The notes: a model not told the origin generated them from the sequence alone. Positions 1 through 7,412 are shown, numbered from the stretch's first letter. The stretch is DNA of 11,760 bases from Bacteroides sp. (GCA_030529405.1 JAUMWZ010000033.1:1-11760), one strand, 5' to 3'. Made by a program: numbers and translations.

Positions 1-45
1 AAGTGTATATAGTTTGAAAACAAAGTATATAGAGTTTGAAAGTCA
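1..45. repeat. 22-bp-family repeat array A (window edge)
   Basis: Two units with a TATATA core at 6-11 and 26-31, each followed by GTTTGAAA. The cores are 20 bp apart, not 22, because the first unit lacks two bases between TATATA and GTTTG that the second unit has. They match the units at 2984-3049 and 8523-8632. The array lies 43 nt beyond the stop codon of the leftward gene at 88-699 and may continue outside the window. Confidence 0.6.
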
Positions 46-87
46 ATAATACATCATTTGCAACAAAGAATAATATTACACGAAACT

Positions 88-699
88 CTAAACAAGTTCT
101 CCTTTTCCTTGACGAATTATTTCTATCTCGTCAGTAGTACAATCTACTATTGTGGAATATTGCACATCATCAACCACTCCACCATCAATAACAAGTTCAA
201 CAACATTACCATACTTCTCCTCTATCAACTGTGGATTGGTAATATATTCTATCTCCTCCCCTTCATTATATGTAAGTGAAGTTGTCATCAAAGGTGCTTG
301 CAACATTTCCGATATTTCTTTTATAATATTATTATCGGGTATTCTCACGCCTATTTCCTTTCGTCCACGCATAATTTTAGGTAGCTTGTTAGTTCCTTCA
401 AGTATGAACGTGAACGCACCGGGAGTATTTCTCTTTATCAGCTTAAAGATATCGTTGTTTATTTTGGCGTATGAACTAACTGCACTCAAGCTATTGCAGA
501 CTATCGAAAGATGTTTTTTTCTTGTGTCAATGCCTTTTATCTTACAAATCTTTTCCACTGCCTTTTCTTTCAGTGCATGACAACACAGCGCATAAACCGT
601 ATCTGTTGGAGTTATTATCACTCCACCGTTTTCTATAACTTCTACAATTTTTTCTATCTGTTTGTAGTTATTATTACCGTCATATAGTTTGATTATCAT
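88..699 (-). CDS. YrdC/YciO/Sua5-family protein (probable L-threonylcarbamoyladenylate synthase)
   Basis: This 203-residue protein has the YrdC fold. The family makes threonylcarbamoyl-AMP from threonine, bicarbonate and ATP, the first step of the t6A37 tRNA modification, in the cytoplasm. Visible family features are GGVIITPTDTVYAL (residues 25-38), KIKG near 53-56, KHLSIV (62-67), NTPGAFTFIL (91-100) and IGVRIP (116-121). From memory, the wording is closer to E. coli YciO than to TsaC: the C-ICKIKG segment, the NTPGxxTFIL segment and a TTSLTYNEGE stretch (139-148) where TsaC has TSAN. YciO is slower than TsaC in the usual assay, so the true role is less sure. The length is full for a one-domain member. 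It starts 29 nt after the transporter stop, so the two are probably co-transcribed. No separate promoter was found. Confidence 0.88.
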   Translation of the reverse strand: MIIKLYDGNNNYKQIEKIVEVIENGGVIITPTDTVYALCCHALKEKAVEKICKIKGIDTRKKHLSIVCNSLSAVSSYAKINNDIFKLIKRNTPGAFTFILEGTNKLPKIMRGRKEIGVRIPDNNIIKEISEMLQAPLMTTSLTYNEGEEIEYITNPQLIEEKYGNVVELVIDGGVVDDVQYSTIVDCTTDEIEIIRQGKGELV

Positions 700-728
700 A
701 CTCTGTAAATATTATTTTAGTGTAAAGT

Positions 729-2186
729 CTATATTCCTAAAGGAATGTCTAGCAATATCCACCCTACAAACATAAGAGTCCAACAGACTAATATAATTAT
801 AGTGTATGGCACAGTCAGTTTAAGCAAATAGTGGAAAGAGAATGTTTTGTCATATTGCTTTATATAAGTAAGCACCAAAGGCATATAAAACATAAACGGA
901 GTTATAGCGTTTGTCGAGCTATCCCCTATTCTAAATGCACACTGAACAACCTCTGGAGAAACTCCCATATTATTAAATAACGGAATGAAAATTACCGAAA
1001 TGAAAGTCCATTTAGCTATTGCCGACACCATAAAAAGGTTTATAACAGCGATAAATATGATGAACATTACCAAGAATAAAAGAGTGGACTGCTCAAAAGA
1101 AGATATAAAGTTTGCGCCAAGTATAGCTATCACTTTGTCCAAATGACTATACTCTAGACAAGCAAACATCTGAGCGGCGAAGAAAGTTATAACGAAATAA
1201 CCGCCCAATGAACTTATTGGCTCTGCTATACCCTTAACAATGTCGCTGTCTGACTGATAATGTTTTGAGGTTATTCCATAGGTTACTCCCATGATAGCAA
1301 TACCCAATGATATGATAAACAATAGTCCGGCAGTAAATGGAGAGTGCATAAGTCCGCCATTTACTCCCTTTAATATTCCATTAGAAGAAAAAGTAAGATA
1401 ACCCACAATAAGAAGATATGCCAAGCCAGCTATAAAAGATGTAATCAATGCCCTACGTTCATTTTTAGACAAACCTCTTCTTGTTTCTGCGCTTTCCTCA
1501 TCTTGTTTATACTTGCTTAGCTTAGGAATTAGAAATTTAGTAGTAGTGAAATAGATTATGAGGAATATAACGACAACAGACACACTCATAAAGAAATAGT
1601 TGCAGAGGGATTCTGTGTTGCCCTTATAATTGTCTATTGTGTTGGTCGCTTCTTGTGTTATATGTGCTATAATTGGGTCCATTGTACTAAGGAAGATATT
1701 AGCACTGTATCCACAGGCAACAGATATGTAGGCTGTAATTATTCCTGCTATCGGGTTTAAGGAAACCCTACTGAACAGCATGGCAGCTATTGGTGTGAGT
1801 ATTATATATCCTCCGTCACCAACAGAGTTAGAGAGTATTCCGAGTATAATTACGAATGAAATAGTTCTTCTCTTATCTCGTTTGTTGCGATAGAAAGACC
1901 TTATACAGGCAGAAAGAAAGCCCGAATGCCTAGCTAGTCCAAGTCCGAACATGGCAATGATAACCATACCAAATGGGGAAAAGTTAGTGAAATTCTTTAT
2001 CACATTCTTTATCCACCACCTTATACCCTCTGGACTTAGCAGGCTTTGCACTCTTATCTGGTCGTTGTAGTTAGGCACAGACACACTCAAGCTATATATC
2101 TCGGCTATCCAAGACATAAATACTATGATGAGTGTCAATATTACAAACATCGACACAGTATGTGGCATTCTTATCTTACTCTTCAT
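729..2186 (-). CDS. AbgT-family inner-membrane transporter
   Basis: A 485-residue, very hydrophobic protein with about 10-12 membrane segments. Known AbgT-family members import p-aminobenzoyl-glutamate (E. coli AbgT) or export sulfonamides and PABA-like compounds (MtrF, YdaH) using the ion gradient. Family landmarks are FGMVIIAMFGLGLARHSGFL (72-91), SNSVGDGGYIILTPIAA (119-135, first re-entrant region with conserved Asp), AKWTFISVIFIPL (391-403, conserved Trp) and AFRIGDSSTNAITPF (417-431, conserved Arg). The length is close to the roughly 500 residues usual for the family. The chosen ATG overlaps the stop of the upstream response-regulator fragment by 11 nt (ATGAAGAGTAA), which suggests translational coupling. 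A start at Met7 is also possible. The substrate cannot be read from sequence. Position after a regulator suggests regulated efflux or uptake, but that is inference. Confidence 0.92.
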   Translation of the reverse strand: MKSKIRMPHTVSMFVILTLIIVFMSWIAEIYSLSVSVPNYNDQIRVQSLLSPEGIRWWIKNVIKNFTNFSPFGMVIIAMFGLGLARHSGFLSACIRSFYRNKRDKRRTISFVIILGILSNSVGDGGYIILTPIAAMLFSRVSLNPIAGIITAYISVACGYSANIFLSTMDPIIAHITQEATNTIDNYKGNTESLCNYFFMSVSVVVIFLIIYFTTTKFLIPKLSKYKQDEESAETRRGLSKNERRALITSFIAGLAYLLIVGYLTFSSNGILKGVNGGLMHSPFTAGLLFIISLGIAIMGVTYGITSKHYQSDSDIVKGIAEPISSLGGYFVITFFAAQMFACLEYSHLDKVIAILGANFISSFEQSTLLFLVMFIIFIAVINLFMVSAIAKWTFISVIFIPLFNNMGVSPEVVQCAFRIGDSSTNAITPFMFYMPLVLTYIKQYDKTFSFHYLLKLTVPYTIIILVCWTLMFVGWILLDIPLGI

Positions 2187-2679
2187 CTGCTTCCAGATTG
2201 TCTATATCTATTATTCTTTGTTCTAAGGCTTTCACAACAAGCCGTGTAGCATTGATATTTCCTTTTTCGCTATCACTAAACAACCTGTTTATCAAGTCTG
2301 ACTGTCTCTTTTCTAAAGACTTTACCCCAAAAGGCATCTTCTTTAAGTTTGCAATCATCTCTTTTGTATATCCCAATGCAAGATGTCTGAGAAAGCGTTC
2401 ATCATATTCGTCGATGTCATAGTTTATCAATGCTTCTTGTTTCTTAGATTCATTGATTATTGTGTTCTTAAATCTTTCTACAATCTTCTCTAATATCGGA
2501 TAGTTAAACACTAGTTGTTTTCCGTCTATTGCGGCCTGAACATCGGTTTTTGTAAGCAATTCTCCCGTTTTAAGTATTATACCGTGCGCTCCTGCTTCTA
2601 GAGCATCTACCCACAGTTTTTCGTTTAATATTTCGCCTGTGAATATAAGCACTTTTACTTCAGGATACTTACTGACCAC
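2176..2679 (-). CDS. Response regulator, C-terminal fragment (end of receiver plus LuxR-like output domain)
   Basis: This 167-residue frame opens at a GTG inside the receiver domain. It starts YPEVKVLIFTGE (residues 5-16), which holds the conserved switch Thr, followed by AGAHGIILKTGE (30-41) with the conserved receiver Lys. An unusual output domain follows (about 75-155). FLRHLALGYTKEMIANL there resembles a LuxR/NarL helix-turn-helix, and I believe it is the DUF5932 type found with DUF5112/5113 sensors. The phospho-acceptor Asp lies in the upstream frame (2669-2902), so this piece alone cannot be phosphorylated. The GTG overlaps that frame's stop by 11 nt, and an AGGAG lies at 2699-2695, so re-initiation could give a free DNA-binding half. 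More likely this is the tail of one 242-residue gene interrupted by a frameshift at 2681-2685. It overlaps the transporter start by 11 nt. Confidence 0.8.
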   Translation of the reverse strand: MVSKYPEVKVLIFTGEILNEKLWVDALEAGAHGIILKTGELLTKTDVQAAIDGKQLVFNYPILEKIVERFKNTIINESKKQEALINYDIDEYDERFLRHLALGYTKEMIANLKKMPFGVKSLEKRQSDLINRLFSDSEKGNINATRLVVKALEQRIIDIDNLEADEE

Positions 2680-2902
2680 ATTTTTGCATATCTACTCCTA
2701 TTGTGGTAGACCCACCAAGCCCGAGGTCAAGCAGAACTAAATCTGGCACTTCTTTTTCTATGACTTTCCAAAACTCATCTTCTGTCATAGCCGTGCCTAT
2801 AACTTCCGCATTAGGTATCTCGTTTCTAAATATTTCTTCTGTACCTTTCAGTTCCAGTTTAACGTCTTCTACTATTATAACCTTAAATTTTTCACTACTC
2901 AT
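2669..2902 (-). CDS. Response regulator, N-terminal receiver fragment
   Basis: A 77-residue frame holding the first half of a CheY-like receiver. It contains VIIVEDV (9-14 region, acidic pair E12/D13) and PDLVLLDLGLGGSTTIGVD (53-71), with Asp59 as the expected phospho-acceptor. The match to the family stops at residue 74 and the frame ends three codons later (CGQ, stop). The conserved Thr and Lys of the receiver and the whole output domain continue in the next frame (2679-2176). The ATG start is followed at once by typical receiver sequence, so the start is secure. The sensor gene ends 149 nt upstream, with a 22-bp repeat array and a possible -7 box between. A 77-residue half receiver would not be expected to fold or signal. 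Confidence 0.8.
   Translation of the reverse strand: MSSEKFKVIIVEDVKLELKGTEEIFRNEIPNAEVIGTAMTEDEFWKVIEKEVPDLVLLDLGLGGSTTIGVDMQKCGQ
2681..2685 (-). other. Frameshift site in the response regulator (A5 run)
   Basis: On the minus strand the junction reads GATATGCAAAAATGTGGTCAG. Frame 1 gives DMQKCGQ and stop; the continuing receiver needs the frame that reads GTG GTC AGT (VVSKYP). Two more A's (A7) would give DMQKNVVSKYPEVK, which by my recollection of related regulators is the normal spacing, and a 242-residue protein over 2902-2176. One fewer A (A4) would also restore the frame, with one residue less. Possible causes are a real deletion in a homopolymer, a sequencing or assembly error, or slippage at transcription or translation. 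A standard -1 slippery heptamer is not present, since the needed shift is +1 or -2. Confidence 0.85.
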
Positions 2903-2961
2903 TATATATCTTTTTTTGTATTATCGTTTTATTTTTCAACTCATTACTATAACACGAGCAA

Positions 2962-2969
2962 CAAATATA
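2962..2969 (-). promoter_or_regulatory. Possible -7 box (TATATTTG) for the response regulator
   Basis: The minus strand reads TATATTTG at 2969-2962, matching the Bacteroidetes -7 consensus TAnnTTTG, 59 nt before the regulator ATG. No TTTG was found at the expected 19-20 nt spacing upstream; the nearest TTTG (2988-2985, inside the repeat array) is only 15 nt away. Treat it as a candidate only. Confidence 0.3.
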
Positions 2970-2983
2970 ATCACAACCTATCT

Positions 2984-3049
2984 GCAAACCATATATCGTC
3001 TACTCGCAAACTGTATATAGTCTAAAAATAAACTATATATAGTTTGCAT
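2984..3049. repeat. 22-bp repeat array B (three units)
   Basis: Three head-to-tail 22-bp units begin at 2984, 3006 and 3028. Each starts GCAAAC or ATAAAC, has a core CATATA, TGTATA or TATATA, and ends TCGTCTACTC, TAGTCTAAAA or TAGTTTGCAT. The AAAC blocks are exactly 22 bp apart (2986, 3008, 3030). The third unit contains the perfect 16-bp palindrome AAACTATATATAGTTT (3030-3045). The array starts 2 nt after the stop codon of the leftward sensor gene and lies before the response regulator. Confidence 0.75.
3006..3047 (-). other. Imperfect hairpin at the 3' end of the sensor gene
   Basis: The second and third repeat units face each other as an 18-bp stem with a 6-nt loop. On the minus strand GCAAACTATATATAGTTT pairs with AGACTATATACAGTTTGC, with one A-C mismatch and one T-G wobble; the loop is ATTTTT. 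It begins 4 nt past the sensor stop codon. It could protect or end the sensor transcript. There is no T-run after the stem, so it is not a standard intrinsic terminator. Confidence 0.45.
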
Positions 3050-3051
3050 TA

Positions 3052-6000
3052 CTATTTTCTTGGCAGTGTGAAGTAGACCACAAAGCCTTGTTCGCCCAGC
3101 GACTTAGCATTTATTCTGCACCCCCTAACTCCTGCATATTCGTCATGCTCTCTTATTATCTGCTTGCATATTAAATATTCCGTTCCGCTAAGAGAGTTTT
3201 TGCCTTTACTAGTCATTCTTTTTATGTCGGGGTAGAACAGTTCGTTTAGTTCTTCTTGAACAAACTGCCTTCTGTTGTCTTTGAATGAGAAACGAACAAA
3301 ACTTTCTTCACTTTCAGAGGTCAAAGAAACCTCCCCATCAATATCATATTGCAAAGCCTCATTTATCAGATTTTCTATCAAGAAACATACTAACTGTTTA
3401 TCTCCTACAACTATATCTTCGGTAGTTTGTGTGGTAAATATGATGTTTGAAACAGACTTCTTTGCCCTCTTAGCAAAGTATTTTTCAGCATATTGAGTTA
3501 TGTCTGTCACACTAAAACTTCTTCTCTTGAATGTTGTTTCTTCTGTTTGTCGCACAGCACAAAGGCTTAGAGTGGTAAAAATCTCTTTATAAAACTCTGC
3601 CAATTCTTTTATAGCTTCCGTTTGTTCCAACAGAGCTTTACTGTCTAAATCGCTATTCTTTATTGCCTCAACAAGCTGTTTTATTTTGCTAGGATAGTAC
3701 AGTGTTTCGTGTTTTATAGTAGACAAGCAGTTGTCTAACACCATATTTTGAATATGAAGACTATTGCTTTCCCATTGCGCACGAGCTGTTTCTTCGTTTG
3801 CAAGCTCTATATCTCTATATTGATTTGCGAACTTAACAACACTGTTTTGTAAAGCAATAGCCATATATCTGGATATAAATTCTAAGAGAATAACATTAGT
3901 TTCTCGACTTGCGAATTCACTCTTTTTGAAGTAGACAACACCAATTCGGTTGTTATCTTTTAACGTGTCTGCCGTAAGAGGAAAGAACAAATCGTTGCCT
4001 TTCTTTATAACTTCTCCAGTAGAGAAACATTGCTCCACCTCATCAGGCATATCAACTTCGGGATTAGATGAGTATTCCAAAGTTTTCTTCGTAGAATTAT
4101 ACATACCTATGGCAAGCACACTTATCGGAACAAGTTCGTTTATATAGAACAACGCATCTTTTACTATATTGGCAGGAACTTGCTTATAAAGGCTGTCTTC
4201 TCTCGTTACTCTGTCGGCAGAACCATCATCTTGCACAGAAGAAGCAAGCAGAATATTGTTGTTTATCTCCAATATCTGTTCCAAATTTGCTCTACTAAAC
4301 GTTGCTCGTTTGATGAAAACCGAATAGTAGATGATAACAATAAGCACAAAAAGCCATATTATAAGAATTATAGCCACTCTTTTGTTACTGTTTGAACGTT
4401 CCAGTGCCAAGCAGTCTGTTTCTAACAATCTGTCCTCAGAGTTTAGTTTATATAGGTCTGAATAGGCAGAATTGTTGTAACGATATTCATCAAATTTCTT
4501 CAAAGCCAACATTGATATTGCCGCCTCGTTTCTTATGTCAAGAATTATGTGATAGTTAGAATCAAACCCATTAGTGAACCAATCTATCTCGGCAGGTTTA
4601 CCATTGGCAAATAGTTCAATATCTTTCAGAGGCAAAGATGTGCATAAATTCTTATGACGGTTTATCAAAACCATTGCAGAGTCTATATACATGAGTGTCT
4701 GCTCATAGTTTTTGTCCACGTTAGAGAAGTATGCTCGTTCTGCATAATATGATGCTTCGTCAAGAAACTCTTCATACATAGACGGTCTATCGTATTTTAT
4801 AGGCTCCACTACTGTTGTGTTTTTGCAAGAAAACAATGAAACAGACAAAAACAGTATGCTCAACATTTTGCTCACACCATTAGGCAATCTGAAGAAAAAA
4901 CGACTTCCTTTGCCTTTCTCACTCTCTACTCCAAAGGTGCAAACACTGAATATCTTGTTTGTCTTTTTATACTTTTCTATGATTCCTTTTGAGTTCATTA
5001 AGCCGAATCCATTTCCTTTGTTTTGCCTTATTTCTTGCTTATTCTCGTGGTTGTCTGTTCCTATTTGCTTTGAATCATATACTTTTTCTTGTGTTATTCG
5101 CTTTACGTCTTCATTGCTAAGTCCATATCCGTTGTCTTTCACAGATATTTCAGTGTAATCATCTGTCTGTTCTGCGTATATTTCAATCTTACCTCCATCA
5201 GAAGTATATTTACGTGCGTTCTCAGCCAATGTGTTTAACATGAAAAGAGTAAGCGACTTGTCTGCTTTCACAACAGCATCTGTTTCGGAAACTATGAATT
5301 CTTGATTTTTAATCTTAAATGCTCTCGCACTTTTCCGTATTTGTTGAAAAACTTCCTCAACAGCAAAGGTTTCTATGTTCAAACTAATGCTTCCTTGCTT
5401 CATCTTTATCCACAAAGAAAGTATATCGTTATATTCGTTTATTTTGTCGATAAGTTCGTCAATATACTGATACTTATTTCTTACAGTCTGTTGGTCAAAA
5501 GAAAGTTCAGAAGAAGTGAGTTTGTTCAGTTCGTTGAGTATTCTGTCCATGTATGGAGTTATACCATTGACAATAGACAGACAAGCCTTTTTCTCAATAT
5601 TATTTCTCTTGTTTTCTTCAATATGATTTTCATACACATATCTTTGTTTCTCTATATTGACCTGCTCATCATCTAACATTTCGGATAAAGTTTCATTTTC
5701 GTATGCCCAGTCTAGGTAAGGTTTTATCAGCTTAACTATAAACCTATCGTCTTTACTTAGTTTTTGTATCTCTTCCAAATCATAGTTACTTGAGTTTCTA
5801 ACTATATTTACTTTACCTGCAAGTAATATAGAGTTTATTTTTGAAGTAACTACGGTTGAGTTTACGGGTATTGACGAAGTTATTTCTTTGCATATATGCA
5901 GCACATTTTGAATGCGTCTTACCTCGTCAAGTTTTTTCTTGCGTATGCGACGACGAAATATATTCCAAAGCAGTATTATAATAGCTAACACAAGGAAGAT

Positions 6001-7329
6001 TATACCTGTTAGTGTCTTCATCTGATTAGACACTTTTTTAAGATATGTATATCTACTCTCCAGTTCTTTGTTCTGCCTTGTATAGTCCAATAAGTCTAAA
6101 TATACATTTCTGTTATAATATGATGCCTCAAGATTACCTATTCCTGCATAAGAAATACTTAGTTGTTCTCTTATCCTTCCTATCCATTCCGGCACACTAC
6201 CTTTTATTCCTGCTTTTTCTATATATACACAGTCGTCAGATGTGTCTTGACTAATCTTGTCATACATCAATAGTGTTTTTTCTGCTCCAACAGAGTTTGA
6301 ATTCAAAGCTATCTGTTCGTTTACACAATCTAAGCTCTTTTTAAGCGTATCTAGTGCAGCATAGTGGTTTCCAAGATTATTCAAACATCTAGCAATAGTT
6401 ACATAAGTTCCCGCAATCTGATACTTATCTTTATACTGTTCAAACTTACGCAACGCCTCTTGTGCTATTGAGATAGGAGTAAGACTATCCACAGTTTCGC
6501 GTATGTTCTCTAACTGATGAAGTCGTCTCTTATTATAAAACATAAAGTCTTTGTCGTTAGACATCATGTTTGCTATACTTTGCAAAGCATTAGCCTCAAA
6601 ATATATTATACCCTTTTCCTTTGCTAGTTCCCATGTAGAGTAAAGTAAGTCAAATTCTGAAAGTTTCTTGTTGAAGTAGTTGTTAGAGTATATAAGAGAT
6701 GCAGAGCCTTTTATATAATTATAGTATAGAAGTTGATTTATATCGTTTCTGATGTATTTCGGATTTAAGGTTTCTATTTCTTTTATCGCCTTGTCACGTA
6801 GGTTTAAGTAGTAATAATATATGGCTGACACGATGTAATACTCTGAATAAGCATAGTCTATTCTTTTCTTATCATGACGATGAGAGAACAAACTGATGTC
6901 TTCCGATATACGTTTCATTCTTGCTTCTGCACTGTTTTTGCATTCATAAAACCTTTCGTTCATGGCAATTCTTTGGTATATCTTCATCAACCCTACATCT
7001 GCTATAAATAACTCAAGCTCGTTTTGAGTGATAGAATACACCTGCTTGTGTAAACGTTCAGCTTCTTCAAACTGCATATTCATAAACTTGCAAAAAGCAA
7101 GATTATTTATTGCTTCGGCTTTTCCTGAATGATAAAAAGATGATTTTTCTAATGCTTTGGTAGCATATATATAAGATGAGTCAATATTTGTATAACGGCA
7201 TTGGTATGACTTCTCATTATAGTCATTTACCTCTGTTATCTCTGAAGTGGGAACCATGTAGGTGCAAGATGCTGAAAAAGCACAGCAAGCAGCGAGAATG
7301 ATTATTATTTTTAGCAATCTTGAATACAT
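3052..7329 (-). CDS. Giant double-module sensor histidine-kinase-like protein (DUF5112/DUF5113 type)
   Basis: 1425 residues, apparently two sensor-kinase modules in one chain. Module 1 has an N-terminal export or lipoprotein-like segment (1-22, Cys22), a TPR-like helical sensor (about 40-430), one membrane helix (441-457), a coiled linker, a DHp-like region (about 560-645) and an ATPase domain (about 690-816). That ATPase has intact N (N699 to N704), G1 (DNGYG, 732-736) and G2 (GNGFG, 772-776) boxes. The DHp has VNGITP (587-592) where kinases have HExRTP, so the acceptor His is absent. Module 2 starts with a second lipoprotein-like segment (822-835, Cys835). It then has a helical sensor (about 850-980), a membrane helix (985-1002), a GAF-like region (about 1055-1165), a DHp-like region with His1207-Glu1208 and a degenerate ATPase (1305-1425) whose G1 box is DNRR without glycine. 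It probably signals to the adjacent response regulator. Family names are from memory; the signal is unknown. The start ATG precedes the hydrophobic segment directly. Confidence 0.85.
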   Translation of the reverse strand: MYSRLLKIIIILAACCAFSASCTYMVPTSEITEVNDYNEKSYQCRYTNIDSSYIYATKALEKSSFYHSGKAEAINNLAFCKFMNMQFEEAERLHKQVYSITQNELELFIADVGLMKIYQRIAMNERFYECKNSAEARMKRISEDISLFSHRHDKKRIDYAYSEYYIVSAIYYYYLNLRDKAIKEIETLNPKYIRNDINQLLYYNYIKGSASLIYSNNYFNKKLSEFDLLYSTWELAKEKGIIYFEANALQSIANMMSNDKDFMFYNKRRLHQLENIRETVDSLTPISIAQEALRKFEQYKDKYQIAGTYVTIARCLNNLGNHYAALDTLKKSLDCVNEQIALNSNSVGAEKTLLMYDKISQDTSDDCVYIEKAGIKGSVPEWIGRIREQLSISYAGIGNLEASYYNRNVYLDLLDYTRQNKELESRYTYLKKVSNQMKTLTGIIFLVLAIIILLWNIFRRRIRKKKLDEVRRIQNVLHICKEITSSIPVNSTVVTSKINSILLAGKVNIVRNSSNYDLEEIQKLSKDDRFIVKLIKPYLDWAYENETLSEMLDDEQVNIEKQRYVYENHIEENKRNNIEKKACLSIVNGITPYMDRILNELNKLTSSELSFDQQTVRNKYQYIDELIDKINEYNDILSLWIKMKQGSISLNIETFAVEEVFQQIRKSARAFKIKNQEFIVSETDAVVKADKSLTLFMLNTLAENARKYTSDGGKIEIYAEQTDDYTEISVKDNGYGLSNEDVKRITQEKVYDSKQIGTDNHENKQEIRQNKGNGFGLMNSKGIIEKYKKTNKIFSVCTFGVESEKGKGSRFFFRLPNGVSKMLSILFLSVSLFSCKNTTVVEPIKYDRPSMYEEFLDEASYYAERAYFSNVDKNYEQTLMYIDSAMVLINRHKNLCTSLPLKDIELFANGKPAEIDWFTNGFDSNYHIILDIRNEAAISMLALKKFDEYRYNNSAYSDLYKLNSEDRLLETDCLALERSNSNKRVAIILIIWLFVLIVIIYYSVFIKRATFSRANLEQILEINNNILLASSVQDDGSADRVTREDSLYKQVPANIVKDALFYINELVPISVLAIGMYNSTKKTLEYSSNPEVDMPDEVEQCFSTGEVIKKGNDLFFPLTADTLKDNNRIGVVYFKKSEFASRETNVILLEFISRYMAIALQNSVVKFANQYRDIELANEETARAQWESNSLHIQNMVLDNCLSTIKHETLYYPSKIKQLVEAIKNSDLDSKALLEQTEAIKELAEFYKEIFTTLSLCAVRQTEETTFKRRSFSVTDITQYAEKYFAKRAKKSVSNIIFTTQTTEDIVVGDKQLVCFLIENLINEALQYDIDGEVSLTSESEESFVRFSFKDNRRQFVQEELNELFYPDIKRMTSKGKNSLSGTEYLICKQIIREHDEYAGVRGCRINAKSLGEQGFVVYFTLPRK

Positions 7330-7354
7330 AGTGTTTCAAACCATTTATTATTGA

Positions 7355-7362
7355 CAAAACTA
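7355..7362 (-). promoter_or_regulatory. Possible -7 box (TAGTTTTG) for the sensor gene
   Basis: The minus strand reads TAGTTTTG at 7362-7355, matching TAnnTTTG, with 25 nt to the sensor ATG. No TTTG is seen at the usual -33 spacing, so the call rests on the -7 box and on its place in the divergent region. Confidence 0.3.
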
Positions 7363-7412
7363 TAAATATTTATTGGTAAAGAGAAGTAAAGTTATTTTTT
7401 TGTCATTTGAAC

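Noticed and set aside
152..580. Plus-strand open frame of 142 codons opposite the YrdC-family gene
   Set aside because: Its translation has no recognisable domain and mirrors a well-supported gene on the other strand.
2681..2685. Programmed -1 ribosomal frameshift in the response regulator
   Set aside because: The shift needed is +1 (or -2), and no X-XXY-YYZ heptamer in frame or downstream pseudoknot was seen; mutation or sequencing error is simpler.
2984..3049. Short regular repeats as a CRISPR array
   Set aside because: The 22-bp units are directly adjacent with no unique spacers, the whole unit drifts, and no cas gene is nearby.
5302..5676. Plus-strand open frame of 124 codons inside the sensor gene
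   Set aside because: It lies antisense to clear kinase-domain coding sequence; its hydrophobic composition is what reverse reading of AT-rich coding DNA gives.
7351..7379. TTGACA followed by an AT-rich stretch, resembling a sigma70-type promoter toward prs
   Set aside because: No good TATAAT at the right spacing, and Bacteroidetes primary sigma factors use TTTG/TAnnTTTG boxes; the TACCTTTG at 7437-7444 is the better candidate.
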